From assembly GCA_036386835.1 (NCBI GenBank), contig DASVUX010000011.1:248001-312000 (forward strand): a stretch of 64,000 bases of DNA, given 5' to 3'. The notes under the pieces are model-generated. The model did no database searches. It saw nothing but the letters and a program-made list of their open reading frames with translations, and was not told the origin of the DNA. This DNA comes from 2-12-FULL-35-15 sp036386835 (lineage in GTDB: Bacteria; Bacteroidota; Bacteroidia; 2-12-FULL-35-15). This document shows positions 44,156 through 52,789 of the stretch, in pieces. Within the stretch, counting starts at the first letter, position 1. Each line of letters opens with the position of its first letter. The position numbers were made by a program, and so were the translations under genes.

Positions 44156-45304
44156 ATGTTATTCAGTGAGATCATAGGCCAGCAGTCAGCAAAAGAACGG
44201 CTTTTACGCTCTGTTTCAGAAGGGCGTATCAGTCATGCCCAGCTGTTCCTTGGACCACAGGGAAGCGGGAGCCTTGCGCTGGCAGTAGCATATGCACAAT
44301 ACATATCCTGCGGCAACAAGCAGCCCGGTGATTCCTGCGGAAGCTGTTCTTCCTGTGTTAAATACAACAAGCTGATCCATCCGGACCTTCATTTCGTTTA
44401 TCCTGTTGCGCTTTCCAAAGAGGTCCGCGTAAGTACCGACCTAGCTGCAAAATGGAGAGAGTCTTTTCTTGATAACCCGTACATTACACTTTTTAACTGG
44501 TTTGAGAGCCTGGATGCAGAAAACAAACAGGCGGTGATTGGTGCTGAAGAAAGTAGTGAGGTGCTTAGAAAACTCAGCCTTACTACATACGAGGCGGAAT
44601 ATAAGATCATGATCATCTGGCAGGCGGAAAAAATGAACCAGGCAGCCGCGAACAAGCTGCTGAAGATCCTTGAAGAACCACCTGACAAAACACTTTTTTT
44701 ACTGGTCTGCGAAAATGAGGATCAGCTGCTGCGGACTATTGTTTCACGGACGCAGCTCATCAAAATTCCAAGGCTTTCCGATAAGGATCTGATGGAAACG
44801 CTTGTTGAAAACCACGGATTATCGCAGGAAGCAGCAGAGAAAACAGCACACCTTGCAGACGGTAATTATGCGGAAGCGCTTTTGCTTGTCAGTGAGAACG
44901 AAAATGCAGCTCACAACCTTTCGGGTTTCCAGAAACTGATGCGGTCAAGTCTGAAATTCAATCCCCAGGGGGTTTTTGCCTGGATTGACGAGATGAATTC
45001 AGCAGGCAGGGAGCGGCAGAAGAATTTCATTAATTATGCGCTTCACATTATCCGCGAAAGCGTAATGCTGAATTACGGTGATCCAAGCCTTGTAAAGCTT
45101 GGAGCTGATGAACAGGAGTTTGTAAAGAAGTTTGCTCCTTTCATTCATGCAGGAAATATTGAAAAATTTACAGAAGAATTAAACAAAGCATATTATCACA
45201 TGGAAAGGAATGCAAATGCAAAGATCCTGTTTATGGACCTTGCATTCAAATTCAACGAATTGTTGAATATTCCGAAAGAGGAAATGGCAAGAAAGAGTTT
45301 GTAG
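44156..45304 (+). CDS. holB: DNA polymerase III delta' subunit
   Basis: 382 residues. AAA+ clamp-loader features: IIGQQSAKERLLRSV and HAQLFLGPQGSGSLALAVAYA, the latter a degenerate P-loop without the Lys-Ser/Thr, as normal in delta'. A zinc module (CGNKQPGDSCGSCSSC), NKLLKILEEPPDKTLFLLV and SRTQLIKI follow. Together with delta and tau/gamma it loads the sliding clamp. The gene has its own -7 element and is divergent from pgk; ricT follows after a 135-base gap. Confidence 0.9.
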   Translation: MLFSEIIGQQSAKERLLRSVSEGRISHAQLFLGPQGSGSLALAVAYAQYISCGNKQPGDSCGSCSSCVKYNKLIHPDLHFVYPVALSKEVRVSTDLAAKWRESFLDNPYITLFNWFESLDAENKQAVIGAEESSEVLRKLSLTTYEAEYKIMIIWQAEKMNQAAANKLLKILEEPPDKTLFLLVCENEDQLLRTIVSRTQLIKIPRLSDKDLMETLVENHGLSQEAAEKTAHLADGNYAEALLLVSENENAAHNLSGFQKLMRSSLKFNPQGVFAWIDEMNSAGRERQKNFINYALHIIRESVMLNYGDPSLVKLGADEQEFVKKFAPFIHAGNIEKFTEELNKAYYHMERNANAKILFMDLAFKFNELLNIPKEEMARKSL

Positions 45305-45377
45305 TTTCGAAAAGCCTTAATTTGTAAGTGTGCTTGTTATTGAAAATTAGAGAAACAAAAAAAGCAAAAGAAACAAT

Positions 45378-45418
45378 CAGCAATTTGTGTATAAAGGCAG
45401 GCGCCTTACCAATTGCTG
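45378..45418 (+). promoter_or_regulatory. Nested inverted repeat in the ricT-like gene leader
   Basis: CAGCAATT (45378-45385) pairs with AATTGCTG (45411-45418), and inside it AAGGC (45394-45398) pairs with GCCTT (45403-45407). The structure ends 21 bases before the ATG at 45440. It lacks a T-run, so it is more likely a leader element than a terminator; function unknown. Confidence 0.3.
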
Positions 45419-45439
45419 CTCAACTAATCAACTAAAAAT

Positions 45440-46843
45440 ATGGGATGTAGTGGATGTTCAACCGGCCGTGGCTGCAGTACAGCAAGTACAGGATTGCCAG
45501 GAGGTTGTAAAAATAACGGCTCGTGCGGTGCAGGCGGATGTAATAAATTAAACGTTTTTAACTGGCTGGCCAATATGGAGCTTCCTGGCGGACAGCCGGA
45601 GTTTGATATTGTAGAAGTGCGCTTTAAGAACAGCCGCAAAGAGTTTTTCAGGAATGTGAATAATCTTCAGCTGAATGTAGGTGATGTGATAGCAGTAGAA
45701 GCATCTCCCGGGCATGATATAGGGATTGTTTCAATATCGGGTGAGCTTGTGCGCCTCCAGATGAAAAAGCAAAAAGTCAATCCTGCTTCCCCGGAGATCA
45801 AGAAGGTTTACCGCAAAGCAAAGCAGACCGACATAGAAAAGTGGCAGGAAGCCCAGGGACTCGAGCAGGCAACGATGTACCGCGCCAGAACTTTTGCAGT
45901 GAAGCTTGGCCTCCAGATGAAGATCAGCGATGTAGAATACCAGGGTGACCGAACCAAAGCTGTTTTCTTTTACACAGCAGATGACCGAGTGGATTTCCGC
46001 GAGCTTATCAAAGTTCTTGCAGAAGAATTCAAAGTGCGGATTGAGATGCGCCAGATCGGTGCGAGGCAGGAAGCCAGCCGTCTTGGTGCGATCGGATCAT
46101 GCGGAAGAGAACTGTGCTGTTCAACTTGGCTTACAGATTTCAGGTCTGTTTCAACCAGTGCAGCACGTTACCAGCAGCTGTCGCTTAACCCGCTCAAGCT
46201 GGCCGGTCAGTGCGGCAAGCTGAAATGCTGTTTGAATTACGAGCTTGACAGTTACATGGACGCACTTAAAGATATTCCTGAAGTGAATAATGTAAAGCTG
46301 GAAACAGAAAAAGGCAGGGCATTCCATCAAAAAACGGACATTTTCAGAAAGCGGATGTTCTTTTCCTATACACATGAACCGGATAACTTTATCCAGCTCA
46401 GCGTGGACCGCGTTAAAGAAGTGATGGCGATGAACAAAGAGGGAAATAAACCGGCTGATCTTCTTGTTCACATTGAGAAAAAAGTGCTTGAGAAAGCGCC
46501 TGATTATGAAAATGTAGTAGGGCAGGACAGTCTTACAAGGTTCGATAAAGCGAAGAAACAAAAGTTCAAAGGCAACAAGAACAACAACAGGAGGAAAGGG
46601 CCGGAGGGAGCCCAGAACCCAGCGCAGCCGAAGCCACAGGTTGCCAAGGGACCGAACCCGAATCCTAACAGGAGACCTAACCCAAACCCGAATGCGGCCC
46701 CCGCTACAGGTAATGCGGATAAACCCAATAATAATAAACCAAACGTTAACAAACCGAATAACAGGCCGAACCGTCCGAACAGGAACCGTCCGAATAACAA
46801 TCGCCCGAAGCCAAATAACAATCCTCCGCCTCCGGCACCATAG
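45440..46843 (+). CDS. PSP1-domain iron-sulfur regulatory protein, RicT-like
   Basis: 467 residues. The N-terminus is Cys/Gly-rich (MGCSGCSTGRGCSTAS, then CKNNGSCGAGGCNKL), the PSP1 core spans about 55-340, with the conserved ELCCSTWL and KLKCCLNYEL cysteines, and the last ~110 residues are a low-complexity Asn/Pro/Arg/Lys tail (NNNRRKGPEGAQ, NRPNRPNRNRPNNNRPKPNN). In Firmicutes RicT (YaaT) belongs to the RicAFT complex, which carries Fe-S clusters and affects RNase Y action and development. In Bacteroidota the gene sits near holB and gldH, as here. The tail resembles RNA-binding disordered regions; this is inference. Confidence 0.88.
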   Translation: MGCSGCSTGRGCSTASTGLPGGCKNNGSCGAGGCNKLNVFNWLANMELPGGQPEFDIVEVRFKNSRKEFFRNVNNLQLNVGDVIAVEASPGHDIGIVSISGELVRLQMKKQKVNPASPEIKKVYRKAKQTDIEKWQEAQGLEQATMYRARTFAVKLGLQMKISDVEYQGDRTKAVFFYTADDRVDFRELIKVLAEEFKVRIEMRQIGARQEASRLGAIGSCGRELCCSTWLTDFRSVSTSAARYQQLSLNPLKLAGQCGKLKCCLNYELDSYMDALKDIPEVNNVKLETEKGRAFHQKTDIFRKRMFFSYTHEPDNFIQLSVDRVKEVMAMNKEGNKPADLLVHIEKKVLEKAPDYENVVGQDSLTRFDKAKKQKFKGNKNNNRRKGPEGAQNPAQPKPQVAKGPNPNPNRRPNPNPNAAPATGNADKPNNNKPNVNKPNNRPNRPNRNRPNNNRPKPNNNPPPPAP

Positions 46844-46861
46844 TGCTGAGGTGAATTAAGT

Positions 46862-47350
46862 ATGCTCAAAAACCAAATTAAAAACCCTATCCTGTCTGCA
46901 GCAGTTTTGCTGTTCGTTATGATTTTCTCTTCTTCCTGTAATGATAACAGGATATTTGAAGAGAATACGGAGATCCCCGGGAGCGGGTGGGACAGCAGCA
47001 ATGTTATAAGCTTTAACGTGGATATTAAAGACCCTGCTTCAGCCGCAGATTTTTACGTGAACGTAAGAAATGCGGATGGCTATCCGTACAGCAACTTGTT
47101 TCTTTTTGTGAAAACAAAATTTCCGAACGGCAAGTTTTCCAATGATACGCTTGAGTGTCTTCTTGCTGATGAAAACGGCAAATGGACAGGGAAGGGAATA
47201 GGAGATATTTATGATAACAGGATCCCGTTTAAAAAGAATGTACGTTTCCCCCTGGCCGGAACTTACACATTTGAAATACGGCACGGCATGCGGACTCCCA
47301 ATGTCCCTCTTATAATGGATATCGGGATGCGCATTGAAAAATCCGAATAA
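46862..47350 (+). CDS. gldH: Gliding motility lipoprotein GldH
   Basis: 162 residues. Lipoprotein signal ending VMIFSSSC (Cys about residue 23), followed by the GldH-like core ENTEIPGSGWDSSNVISFNV, YPYSNLFLFVKTKFPNGK and the C-terminal FEIRHGMRTPNVPLIMDIGMR. GldH is required for gliding in Flavobacterium and is part of the Gld set linked to T9SS; homologues also exist in non-gliding Bacteroidota. The gene follows ricT by 18 bases and overlaps the PBP1A gene by 17, an arrangement I recall as common in the phylum. Confidence 0.88.
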   Translation: MLKNQIKNPILSAAVLLFVMIFSSSCNDNRIFEENTEIPGSGWDSSNVISFNVDIKDPASAADFYVNVRNADGYPYSNLFLFVKTKFPNGKFSNDTLECLLADENGKWTGKGIGDIYDNRIPFKKNVRFPLAGTYTFEIRHGMRTPNVPLIMDIGMRIEKSE

Positions 47351-49619
47351 TAAAAACGCAGATCAGGTGAGTGCAGAAAAAGCTAAAAAGCAGAATTTTA
47401 AAAAATACGCGGTCTGGTTCTGGATCCTTTTTTCAGGTCCTATCCTGGCGGTTTTACTTGTTGTATTAGGCATCCGCCTTTTTGCTGACCTCCCGAACAC
47501 AGAGGAGCTGCAGAACCCCAAAACCCTTCTGGCAACAGAGATCTACACCAGCGACATGAAGGTCATGGGGAAATATTATGCAGAGAACAGAACAAATGTG
47601 AAGTTCAAAGACATTTCACCAAATGTTGTTAATGCGCTCATTGCCACAGAAGATGCCCGCTTTTTTGAGCATTCCGGTGTTGATGTCCGCGCGCTCGGCC
47701 GGGCTGTTTACGGGGCGATCACAGGCAGCTCGAGCAGCGGTGGAGGAAGCACGATTTCACAGCAGCTTGCCAAAATGCTTTTCCCGCGCGAAGAACTCAG
47801 CAAATTCCAGCTTGTAACAAGAAAGATCAAAGAGTGGATCATTGCAGTGAAGCTTGAGAAGGAATATACCAAGGAAGAGATCATCGCTTTATACCTCAAT
47901 AAATTTGATTATGTCAACAACGCTGTTGGAATAAAATCTGCCGCACAGATCTATTTTGATACCACGCCAGACTCATTAAAGATGGAACAGGCTGCAATGC
48001 TTGTGGGGATGGCAAAAAACCCGGCTTACTTTAATCCGAACCGTTTCCACGATCGTGCAGAAGGGAGAAGGAATACGGTCCTGATGCAGATGCATAAATA
48101 CGGCTATCTCACAAAAACAGAGCAGGATTCGCTTATAAAAATACCATTGAAGCTTAAGTTTAGGCCCGAGAACCATAACGATGGTTTGGCGCCTTATTTC
48201 CGGGAATACCTCCGTGATGTATTCCTGAAAAAGTGGTGTGAGGAGAACAGGAAGCCTGATGGAAGCAAATATGACATTTACCGTGATGGATTAAGGATCT
48301 ACACAACCATTGATTCCCGGATGCAGAAATATGCAGAGGAGGCGACTTCAGAACACATGAAAGAACTGCAGGCCGCTTTTTTCAAAGACTGCAAGCAAAA
48401 AAGAAATGCCCCGTTTGCGTGGAACGTGAACAAAGAGGAGATCGCGAATATTATGAAGCAGGGAATGAAAAGGTCGGAGCGGTACAGGGTACTTAAAAAA
48501 GGCGGCCTGAGTGAAGATGCAATAAGAAAAAACTTTGACAAGCCTGCGGAAATGAGCCTGTTCACCTGGAATGGAGAACTCGATACCACGATGACGCCAT
48601 GGGATTCTATCCGTTATGCGAAGACCTACCTCCAGGCAGGTTTTATGTCAATTGAGCCTCAAACAGGCTATATAAAGGCATGGGTTGGAGGGATTAACCA
48701 TAAGCATTTCCAGTACGATCACGTTCAGATTGGACACGCAAGGCAGGTAGGTTCTACATTTAAACCTTTTGTTTACGCGCTTGCTATTCAGGAAGGGTAT
48801 TCCCCCTGCTACAGGCTGCCGAATGTTCCAACAACTATAACATACGATGGAAAAGACTGGACACCAAGGAACTCAGATGATAAGAAGAACGGCCGGATGA
48901 TGACATTGCAGCAGGCGCTTGCCGGCTCCGTGAACTATATTACAGCATACCTGATGAAACAGTTCGGCCCTCACGCAACTGTGGACCTGGCGAGAAGAAT
49001 GGGAGTAGTGTCACACCTGGACCCCGTGCCATCAATTTGTCTTGGCACAGTTGAAATCTCTGTATTTGAAATGGTGGGTGCAAATGCTACATTTGCCAAT
49101 AAAGGAACTTGGATCGAACCAACCTTTATTACACGCATCGAAGATAAGAACGGAAAAGTAATCGCAGATTTCACACCCAAAACGGAAGAGGTGATGAGTG
49201 AGGAAAAAGCGTATGTGATGATCGAGCTGATGAAAGGAGTTGTTCAGATGGGTACGGGAACACGGCTAAGGACCAGGTTTAAACTGAATCAGCCTACAGC
49301 AGGAAAGACAGGGACAACGCAAAACAACTCTGACGGATGGTTCATGGGAATAACACCCGACCTCGTATCAGGGGTGTGGGTAGGAGGAGAGGACCGGGCG
49401 GTGCATTTTAACTCTACGGACCAGGGACAGGGTGCGAGCATGGCCTTGCCTATTTATGGCAGGTACATGCAGAAAGTATACAGGGACAAGTCAATTAAAA
49501 TATCGCAGGGGAACTTTGACAAGCCATCAAAAACGATTGAAATTGAAATGGACTGCAGCAAGTACAACGATGAACTTCAAAAAGAAACAGAGAATTTTGA
49601 AACAGAGGACTTTTATTGA
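47334..49619 (+). CDS. Penicillin-binding protein 1A (bifunctional transglycosylase/transpeptidase)
   Basis: 761 residues from a TTG start that overlaps gldH by 17 bases. One membrane helix (AVWFWILFSGPILAVLLVVLG) is followed by a GT51 domain (ATEDARFFEHSGVD, with its catalytic Glu, and GGSTISQQLAKMLF) and a transpeptidase domain with SxxK (VGSTFKPFVYA), SxN (SVNYITAYL) and KTG (AGKTGTTQNNSDGW). It polymerises lipid II and cross-links peptidoglycan in the periplasm. All catalytic motifs are intact. TTG is preferred because it leaves a short charged cytoplasmic tail before the helix; a later ATG would remove the helix. Confidence 0.94.
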   Translation: MKNPNNKNADQVSAEKAKKQNFKKYAVWFWILFSGPILAVLLVVLGIRLFADLPNTEELQNPKTLLATEIYTSDMKVMGKYYAENRTNVKFKDISPNVVNALIATEDARFFEHSGVDVRALGRAVYGAITGSSSSGGGSTISQQLAKMLFPREELSKFQLVTRKIKEWIIAVKLEKEYTKEEIIALYLNKFDYVNNAVGIKSAAQIYFDTTPDSLKMEQAAMLVGMAKNPAYFNPNRFHDRAEGRRNTVLMQMHKYGYLTKTEQDSLIKIPLKLKFRPENHNDGLAPYFREYLRDVFLKKWCEENRKPDGSKYDIYRDGLRIYTTIDSRMQKYAEEATSEHMKELQAAFFKDCKQKRNAPFAWNVNKEEIANIMKQGMKRSERYRVLKKGGLSEDAIRKNFDKPAEMSLFTWNGELDTTMTPWDSIRYAKTYLQAGFMSIEPQTGYIKAWVGGINHKHFQYDHVQIGHARQVGSTFKPFVYALAIQEGYSPCYRLPNVPTTITYDGKDWTPRNSDDKKNGRMMTLQQALAGSVNYITAYLMKQFGPHATVDLARRMGVVSHLDPVPSICLGTVEISVFEMVGANATFANKGTWIEPTFITRIEDKNGKVIADFTPKTEEVMSEEKAYVMIELMKGVVQMGTGTRLRTRFKLNQPTAGKTGTTQNNSDGWFMGITPDLVSGVWVGGEDRAVHFNSTDQGQGASMALPIYGRYMQKVYRDKSIKISQGNFDKPSKTIEIEMDCSKYNDELQKETENFETEDFY

Positions 49620-49739
49620 CCCTGTTAGGTAAGTTATCATCCCGTGCTCCGATATGGGATTTGTTAAAGGAAAACTGTTAACAGTTATGGGATTCCGTGT
49701 CGGAGCACGGATGACGTTCACAAAACATTAATACAGATC
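49620..49739. repeat. REP-like palindrome upstream of scoA
   Basis: TCATCCCGTGCTCCGATATG (from 49638) is nearly repeated as an inverted copy at 49695-49714 (complement TCATCCGTGCTCCGACACGG), forming a hairpin-capable unit of about 77 bases. A related unit lies after scoA. Confidence 0.6.
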
Positions 49740-50450
49740 ATGAATAAAACAGTAAAAAACGCAGAAGAAGCGATCAGGGATATCCGCGACAATGCGGTCC
49801 TGATGCTTGGCGGGTTTGGGCTTTGCGGCATTCCCGAGAACACGATTGCTGCACTTGTTAAGAAAGGTGTTAAAGGCCTTACCTGCATTTCAAATAATGC
49901 CGGGGTCGATGACTTTGGGATAGGGCTGATGCTTAAAACACGGCAGGTGAAAAAGATGATCTCTTCTTATGTTGGTGAGAATGCAGAATTTGAAAGACAA
50001 TTATTAAGCGGTGAGCTGGAAGTAGAGCTTATCCCCCAGGGCACCCTTGCTACAAGATGCCTGGCTGCGGGTTACGGAATGCCGGCTATTTTCACTCCGG
50101 CAGGTGTCGGCACAGAAGTGGCAGAAGGAAAAGAGACACGTAAATTCATGGTAGATGGTGCCGAAAAGGAATTCCTGATGGAAATGGCTTTTGATGCAGA
50201 TTTCGCCATTGTTAAAGCCTGGAAAGGCGACACACACGGGAACCTTGTTTATCGTGAAACAGCAAGGAATTTTAACCCGATGATGGCAATGGCCGGGAGG
50301 GTAACTATTGCTGAGGTGGAAGAACTGGTGCCTGCAGGAGAACTTGATCCCGATCATATTCACACCCCCGGAATTTATGTTCACAGGATATTCCAAGGAG
50401 AAAAATACGAGAAGAGGATCGAGCAAAGGACGGTTAGGAAGAAGCAGTAA
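49740..50450 (+). CDS. scoA: 3-oxoacid CoA-transferase subunit A
   Basis: 236 residues. The family A-subunit features are visible: LMLGGFGLCGIPENTIAALV near the start and GTLATRCLAAGYGMPAIFTPAGVGT in the middle. With subunit B it moves CoA from succinyl-CoA to acetoacetate or related 3-oxoacids, activating ketone bodies or branched-chain products. scoB follows after 103 bases that hold a REP-like palindrome. The pair fits with the acyl-CoA genes elsewhere in the window but is not in an operon with them. Confidence 0.93.
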   Translation: MNKTVKNAEEAIRDIRDNAVLMLGGFGLCGIPENTIAALVKKGVKGLTCISNNAGVDDFGIGLMLKTRQVKKMISSYVGENAEFERQLLSGELEVELIPQGTLATRCLAAGYGMPAIFTPAGVGTEVAEGKETRKFMVDGAEKEFLMEMAFDADFAIVKAWKGDTHGNLVYRETARNFNPMMAMAGRVTIAEVEELVPAGELDPDHIHTPGIYVHRIFQGEKYEKRIEQRTVRKKQ

Positions 50451-50464
50451 AATATTATTGGCTG

Positions 50465-50538
50465 TCATCCCGTGCCACGACACGGGTCTTATAAATAGAA
50501 TTCGCAACAACTAAACAGATCCCCTGAGCGCGGGATGA
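50465..50538. repeat. REP-like palindrome between scoA and scoB
   Basis: An inner hairpin CCCGTG-6-CACGGG (50469-50486) lies inside an outer pair TCATCCCG (50466-50473 region) and CGGGATGA (50531-50538). It shares the TCATCCCGTG start with the unit upstream of scoA. Confidence 0.55.
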
Positions 50539-50553
50539 TGATAAAGAAACACA

Positions 50554-51210
50554 ATGCTAGACAAAACAGGGATTGCCAAAAGAATCGCAAGAGAAATAAA
50601 AGACGGCTATTATGTTAATTTAGGGATAGGAATTCCGACCCTGGTAGCCAATTACATCCCGCAGGGGATGAACGTAGTTCTGCAGTCGGAAAACGGCCTT
50701 TTAGGCATGGGTCCATTCCCCTTTGAAGGTGAAGAAGATCCAGATTTGATCAACGCTGGAAAGCAAACCATCACAACCGTTCCGGGATCAGCATTCTTCG
50801 ACTCCGCAATGAGTTTCGGAATGATCCGTTCCCGTAAAGTGGACCTTACCATATTGGGAGCCATGGAAGTTTCAGTGGATGGCGATATAGCCAACTGGAA
50901 GATCCCGGGAAAAATGGTAAAAGGTATGGGTGGTGCAATGGACCTGGTGGCTTCTGCAAAGAATATCATTGTGGCAATGCAGCACGTAAACAAGGCGAAT
51001 GAATCAAAACTCCTTACGAAATGCACGCTTCCTTTGACCGGAGTTCGCTGCGTTAAGAAAATCGTGACTGAGCTTGCGGTGCTTGATGTTACTCCCGAGG
51101 GATTCAGGTTGCTTGAAAGAGCCCCCGGAATAAGTGTAGAACAAATTAAAAATGCCACAGAAGGAAAGCTGATCATCGAAGGAGAGATACCTGAAATGAA
51201 AATTGAATAG
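50554..51210 (+). CDS. scoB: 3-oxoacid CoA-transferase subunit B
   Basis: 218 residues. The catalytic glutamate, which forms the CoA thioester intermediate, is Glu46 in VVLQSENGLLGMGPFP. NLGIGIPTLVANY, TTVPGSAFFDSAMSFGMIR and IPGKMVKGMGGAMDLV are characteristic. It forms the active heterodimer unit with scoA. The gap to scoA is larger than in most operons because of the repeat, but direction and pairing leave little doubt that both act together. Confidence 0.95.
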   Translation: MLDKTGIAKRIAREIKDGYYVNLGIGIPTLVANYIPQGMNVVLQSENGLLGMGPFPFEGEEDPDLINAGKQTITTVPGSAFFDSAMSFGMIRSRKVDLTILGAMEVSVDGDIANWKIPGKMVKGMGGAMDLVASAKNIIVAMQHVNKANESKLLTKCTLPLTGVRCVKKIVTELAVLDVTPEGFRLLERAPGISVEQIKNATEGKLIIEGEIPEMKIE

Positions 51211-51214
51211 TAAT

Positions 51215-52789
51215 ATGGAAAGAGCGAATTTGTGGAGGAAGGCGGAGCCTGTCCTCTTTTTGCTTTTTGTTCTTTATACTGCAATGCCGGTTTTGGCGCA
51301 TCCATTTTTTCCTACGGTTGACGGGCCGGCACATCTCCACAACGCTAATCTTTTAAAGCAATATCTTTTCTATGGTGAAACGTCCATTCTGAATTTCTTC
51401 GATGTCAATACACACCTGAATTCTAATTTTGTTGATCACCTCTGGTTTGCTGTATTCGGCCTGTTCCTGCCTACGCATCTTGTAGAAAAGACAATCCTGT
51501 TATTTTATGTGCTTGCGCTGCCATATTCTTTCCGGTACCTGGTAAACAACATAACAGCTAATAAGGTTTCAGGGCGGATAGCCTCGTACCTGATCCTGCC
51601 ATTCGTTTATTCATTTACCTTCAGGATCGGTTTTTTCAACTTCTGCATAGGCATCCCGCTTGTTTTCTGGACGCTTGGTTACTGGATACAACACCGCGGG
51701 CAAATGACCGTAACAAAGACCATCTGGCTTGCCTTTTTAGCAACGATTACTTATGCTTCTCACCTCTTTAATTTTATGCTGCTTGGAATCATCCTGTTTA
51801 CAAATGAGTTCCAGTACATTATAAGGTCAGGTACCCTGAAAGGGGTAATAAATAAAATTAAAGCGCCTGTGCTTATTTTTCTCCCGGGGCTGCTGCTTTC
51901 GGGAATCTTCTTTTTCTCGAATAGTTCTTATGAGCACGCGCCTCCCACTTTCCTTCCTTTTTCCAAGCTGACAGAGACGATTACAGACCTTAGCCCGGTA
52001 ATTACATTAAGCTATGAAAGGGAGATCTTGTTTGCGCGCACACATGGTTGTGCTCTGCTTGTTTTGCTTTTGCTCTGCATTTATGACTTCTTTAAGAACA
52101 GGAACAAGCGAGAACAATTCCATCCTAAATGGATCTTCTCAGCGCTGATTGTGCTGGTGCTTTTTTATGTGTTCCCCGACTGTATTGCATCGGGAGGATT
52201 TATATCCATACGCTGGGCACTTTTCTTTTTTCTCGTGCTGATCATACTTATTGCTTCTAAAGAGCTCCGGCCTGCATGGCTTATCTTGCCCATCGCAGTA
52301 ATGCTGATCAATCACATCTTCTTTATTCAATACCACGATAAAGAAACAGCGGTCCTCAGCGCTGATGCGGAAACACTTGCGAATGCTGAAAAGCACATGG
52401 AAACAAATTCTGTTTTGCTGCCTCTGAATTATTCTACAAACTGGATACACATCAACCATGCGAATTACATGGCCACGCAAAAAAATATTGTTAACCTCGA
52501 CAATTACGAACCCACCAAACCGCATTTCCCGCTGATCTGGAAGAAAGGAGAGCAGGTATATGACCTGATGCAGAAATACGGGAACAGGAACCCTCCCTGT
52601 ATAAACATTCCGGGTTATGAATCAAAAACAGGACACAGGATTGATTATCTCAGCCGGTTTTGCTTTGACGGGAACACAAGCGATTCCTGCAACCTGATTG
52701 TGGAAGAAGAGATAAAAGCAAAGTTCGAACTCATTCACCAATCGGAAAACAGGCGCCTGCTTTTATACAAGAGAAAACCAAACACTTGA
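51215..52789 (+). CDS. Polytopic membrane protein, GT-C-like, function unknown
   Basis: 524 residues from the ATG at 51215 (a TTG at 51203 would extend it by four residues into scoB). About ten membrane helices occupy residues 10-400. An early acidic-aromatic loop (AHPFFPTVDGPAHLHNANLL, about 30-50) after the first helix resembles the Asp-containing first periplasmic loop of GT-C glycosyltransferases. The C-terminal ~120 residues are soluble (NLDNYEPTKPHFPLIWKKGE). No close family recognised. The start overlaps the following gene by one base (TGATG), so they are translationally coupled and may act together. Confidence 0.6.
   Translation: MERANLWRKAEPVLFLLFVLYTAMPVLAHPFFPTVDGPAHLHNANLLKQYLFYGETSILNFFDVNTHLNSNFVDHLWFAVFGLFLPTHLVEKTILLFYVLALPYSFRYLVNNITANKVSGRIASYLILPFVYSFTFRIGFFNFCIGIPLVFWTLGYWIQHRGQMTVTKTIWLAFLATITYASHLFNFMLLGIILFTNEFQYIIRSGTLKGVINKIKAPVLIFLPGLLLSGIFFFSNSSYEHAPPTFLPFSKLTETITDLSPVITLSYEREILFARTHGCALLVLLLLCIYDFFKNRNKREQFHPKWIFSALIVLVLFYVFPDCIASGGFISIRWALFFFLVLIILIASKELRPAWLILPIAVMLINHIFFIQYHDKETAVLSADAETLANAEKHMETNSVLLPLNYSTNWIHINHANYMATQKNIVNLDNYEPTKPHFPLIWKKGEQVYDLMQKYGNRNPPCINIPGYESKTGHRIDYLSRFCFDGNTSDSCNLIVEEEIKAKFELIHQSENRRLLLYKRKPNT

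Noticed and set aside
43992..44177. 61-codon frame between pgk and holB
   Set aside because: It overlaps the holB start and -7 element and shows no family features.
46504..47001. 165-codon antisense frame opposite the ricT-like tail
   Set aside because: The Phe/Gly/Leu repeats are the reverse complement of the Asn/Pro-rich tail.
50652..51305. 217-codon antisense frame across scoB
   Set aside because: It lies opposite a clearly conserved gene and has no recognisable family or signal; strong codon bias of the sense gene explains the open frame.
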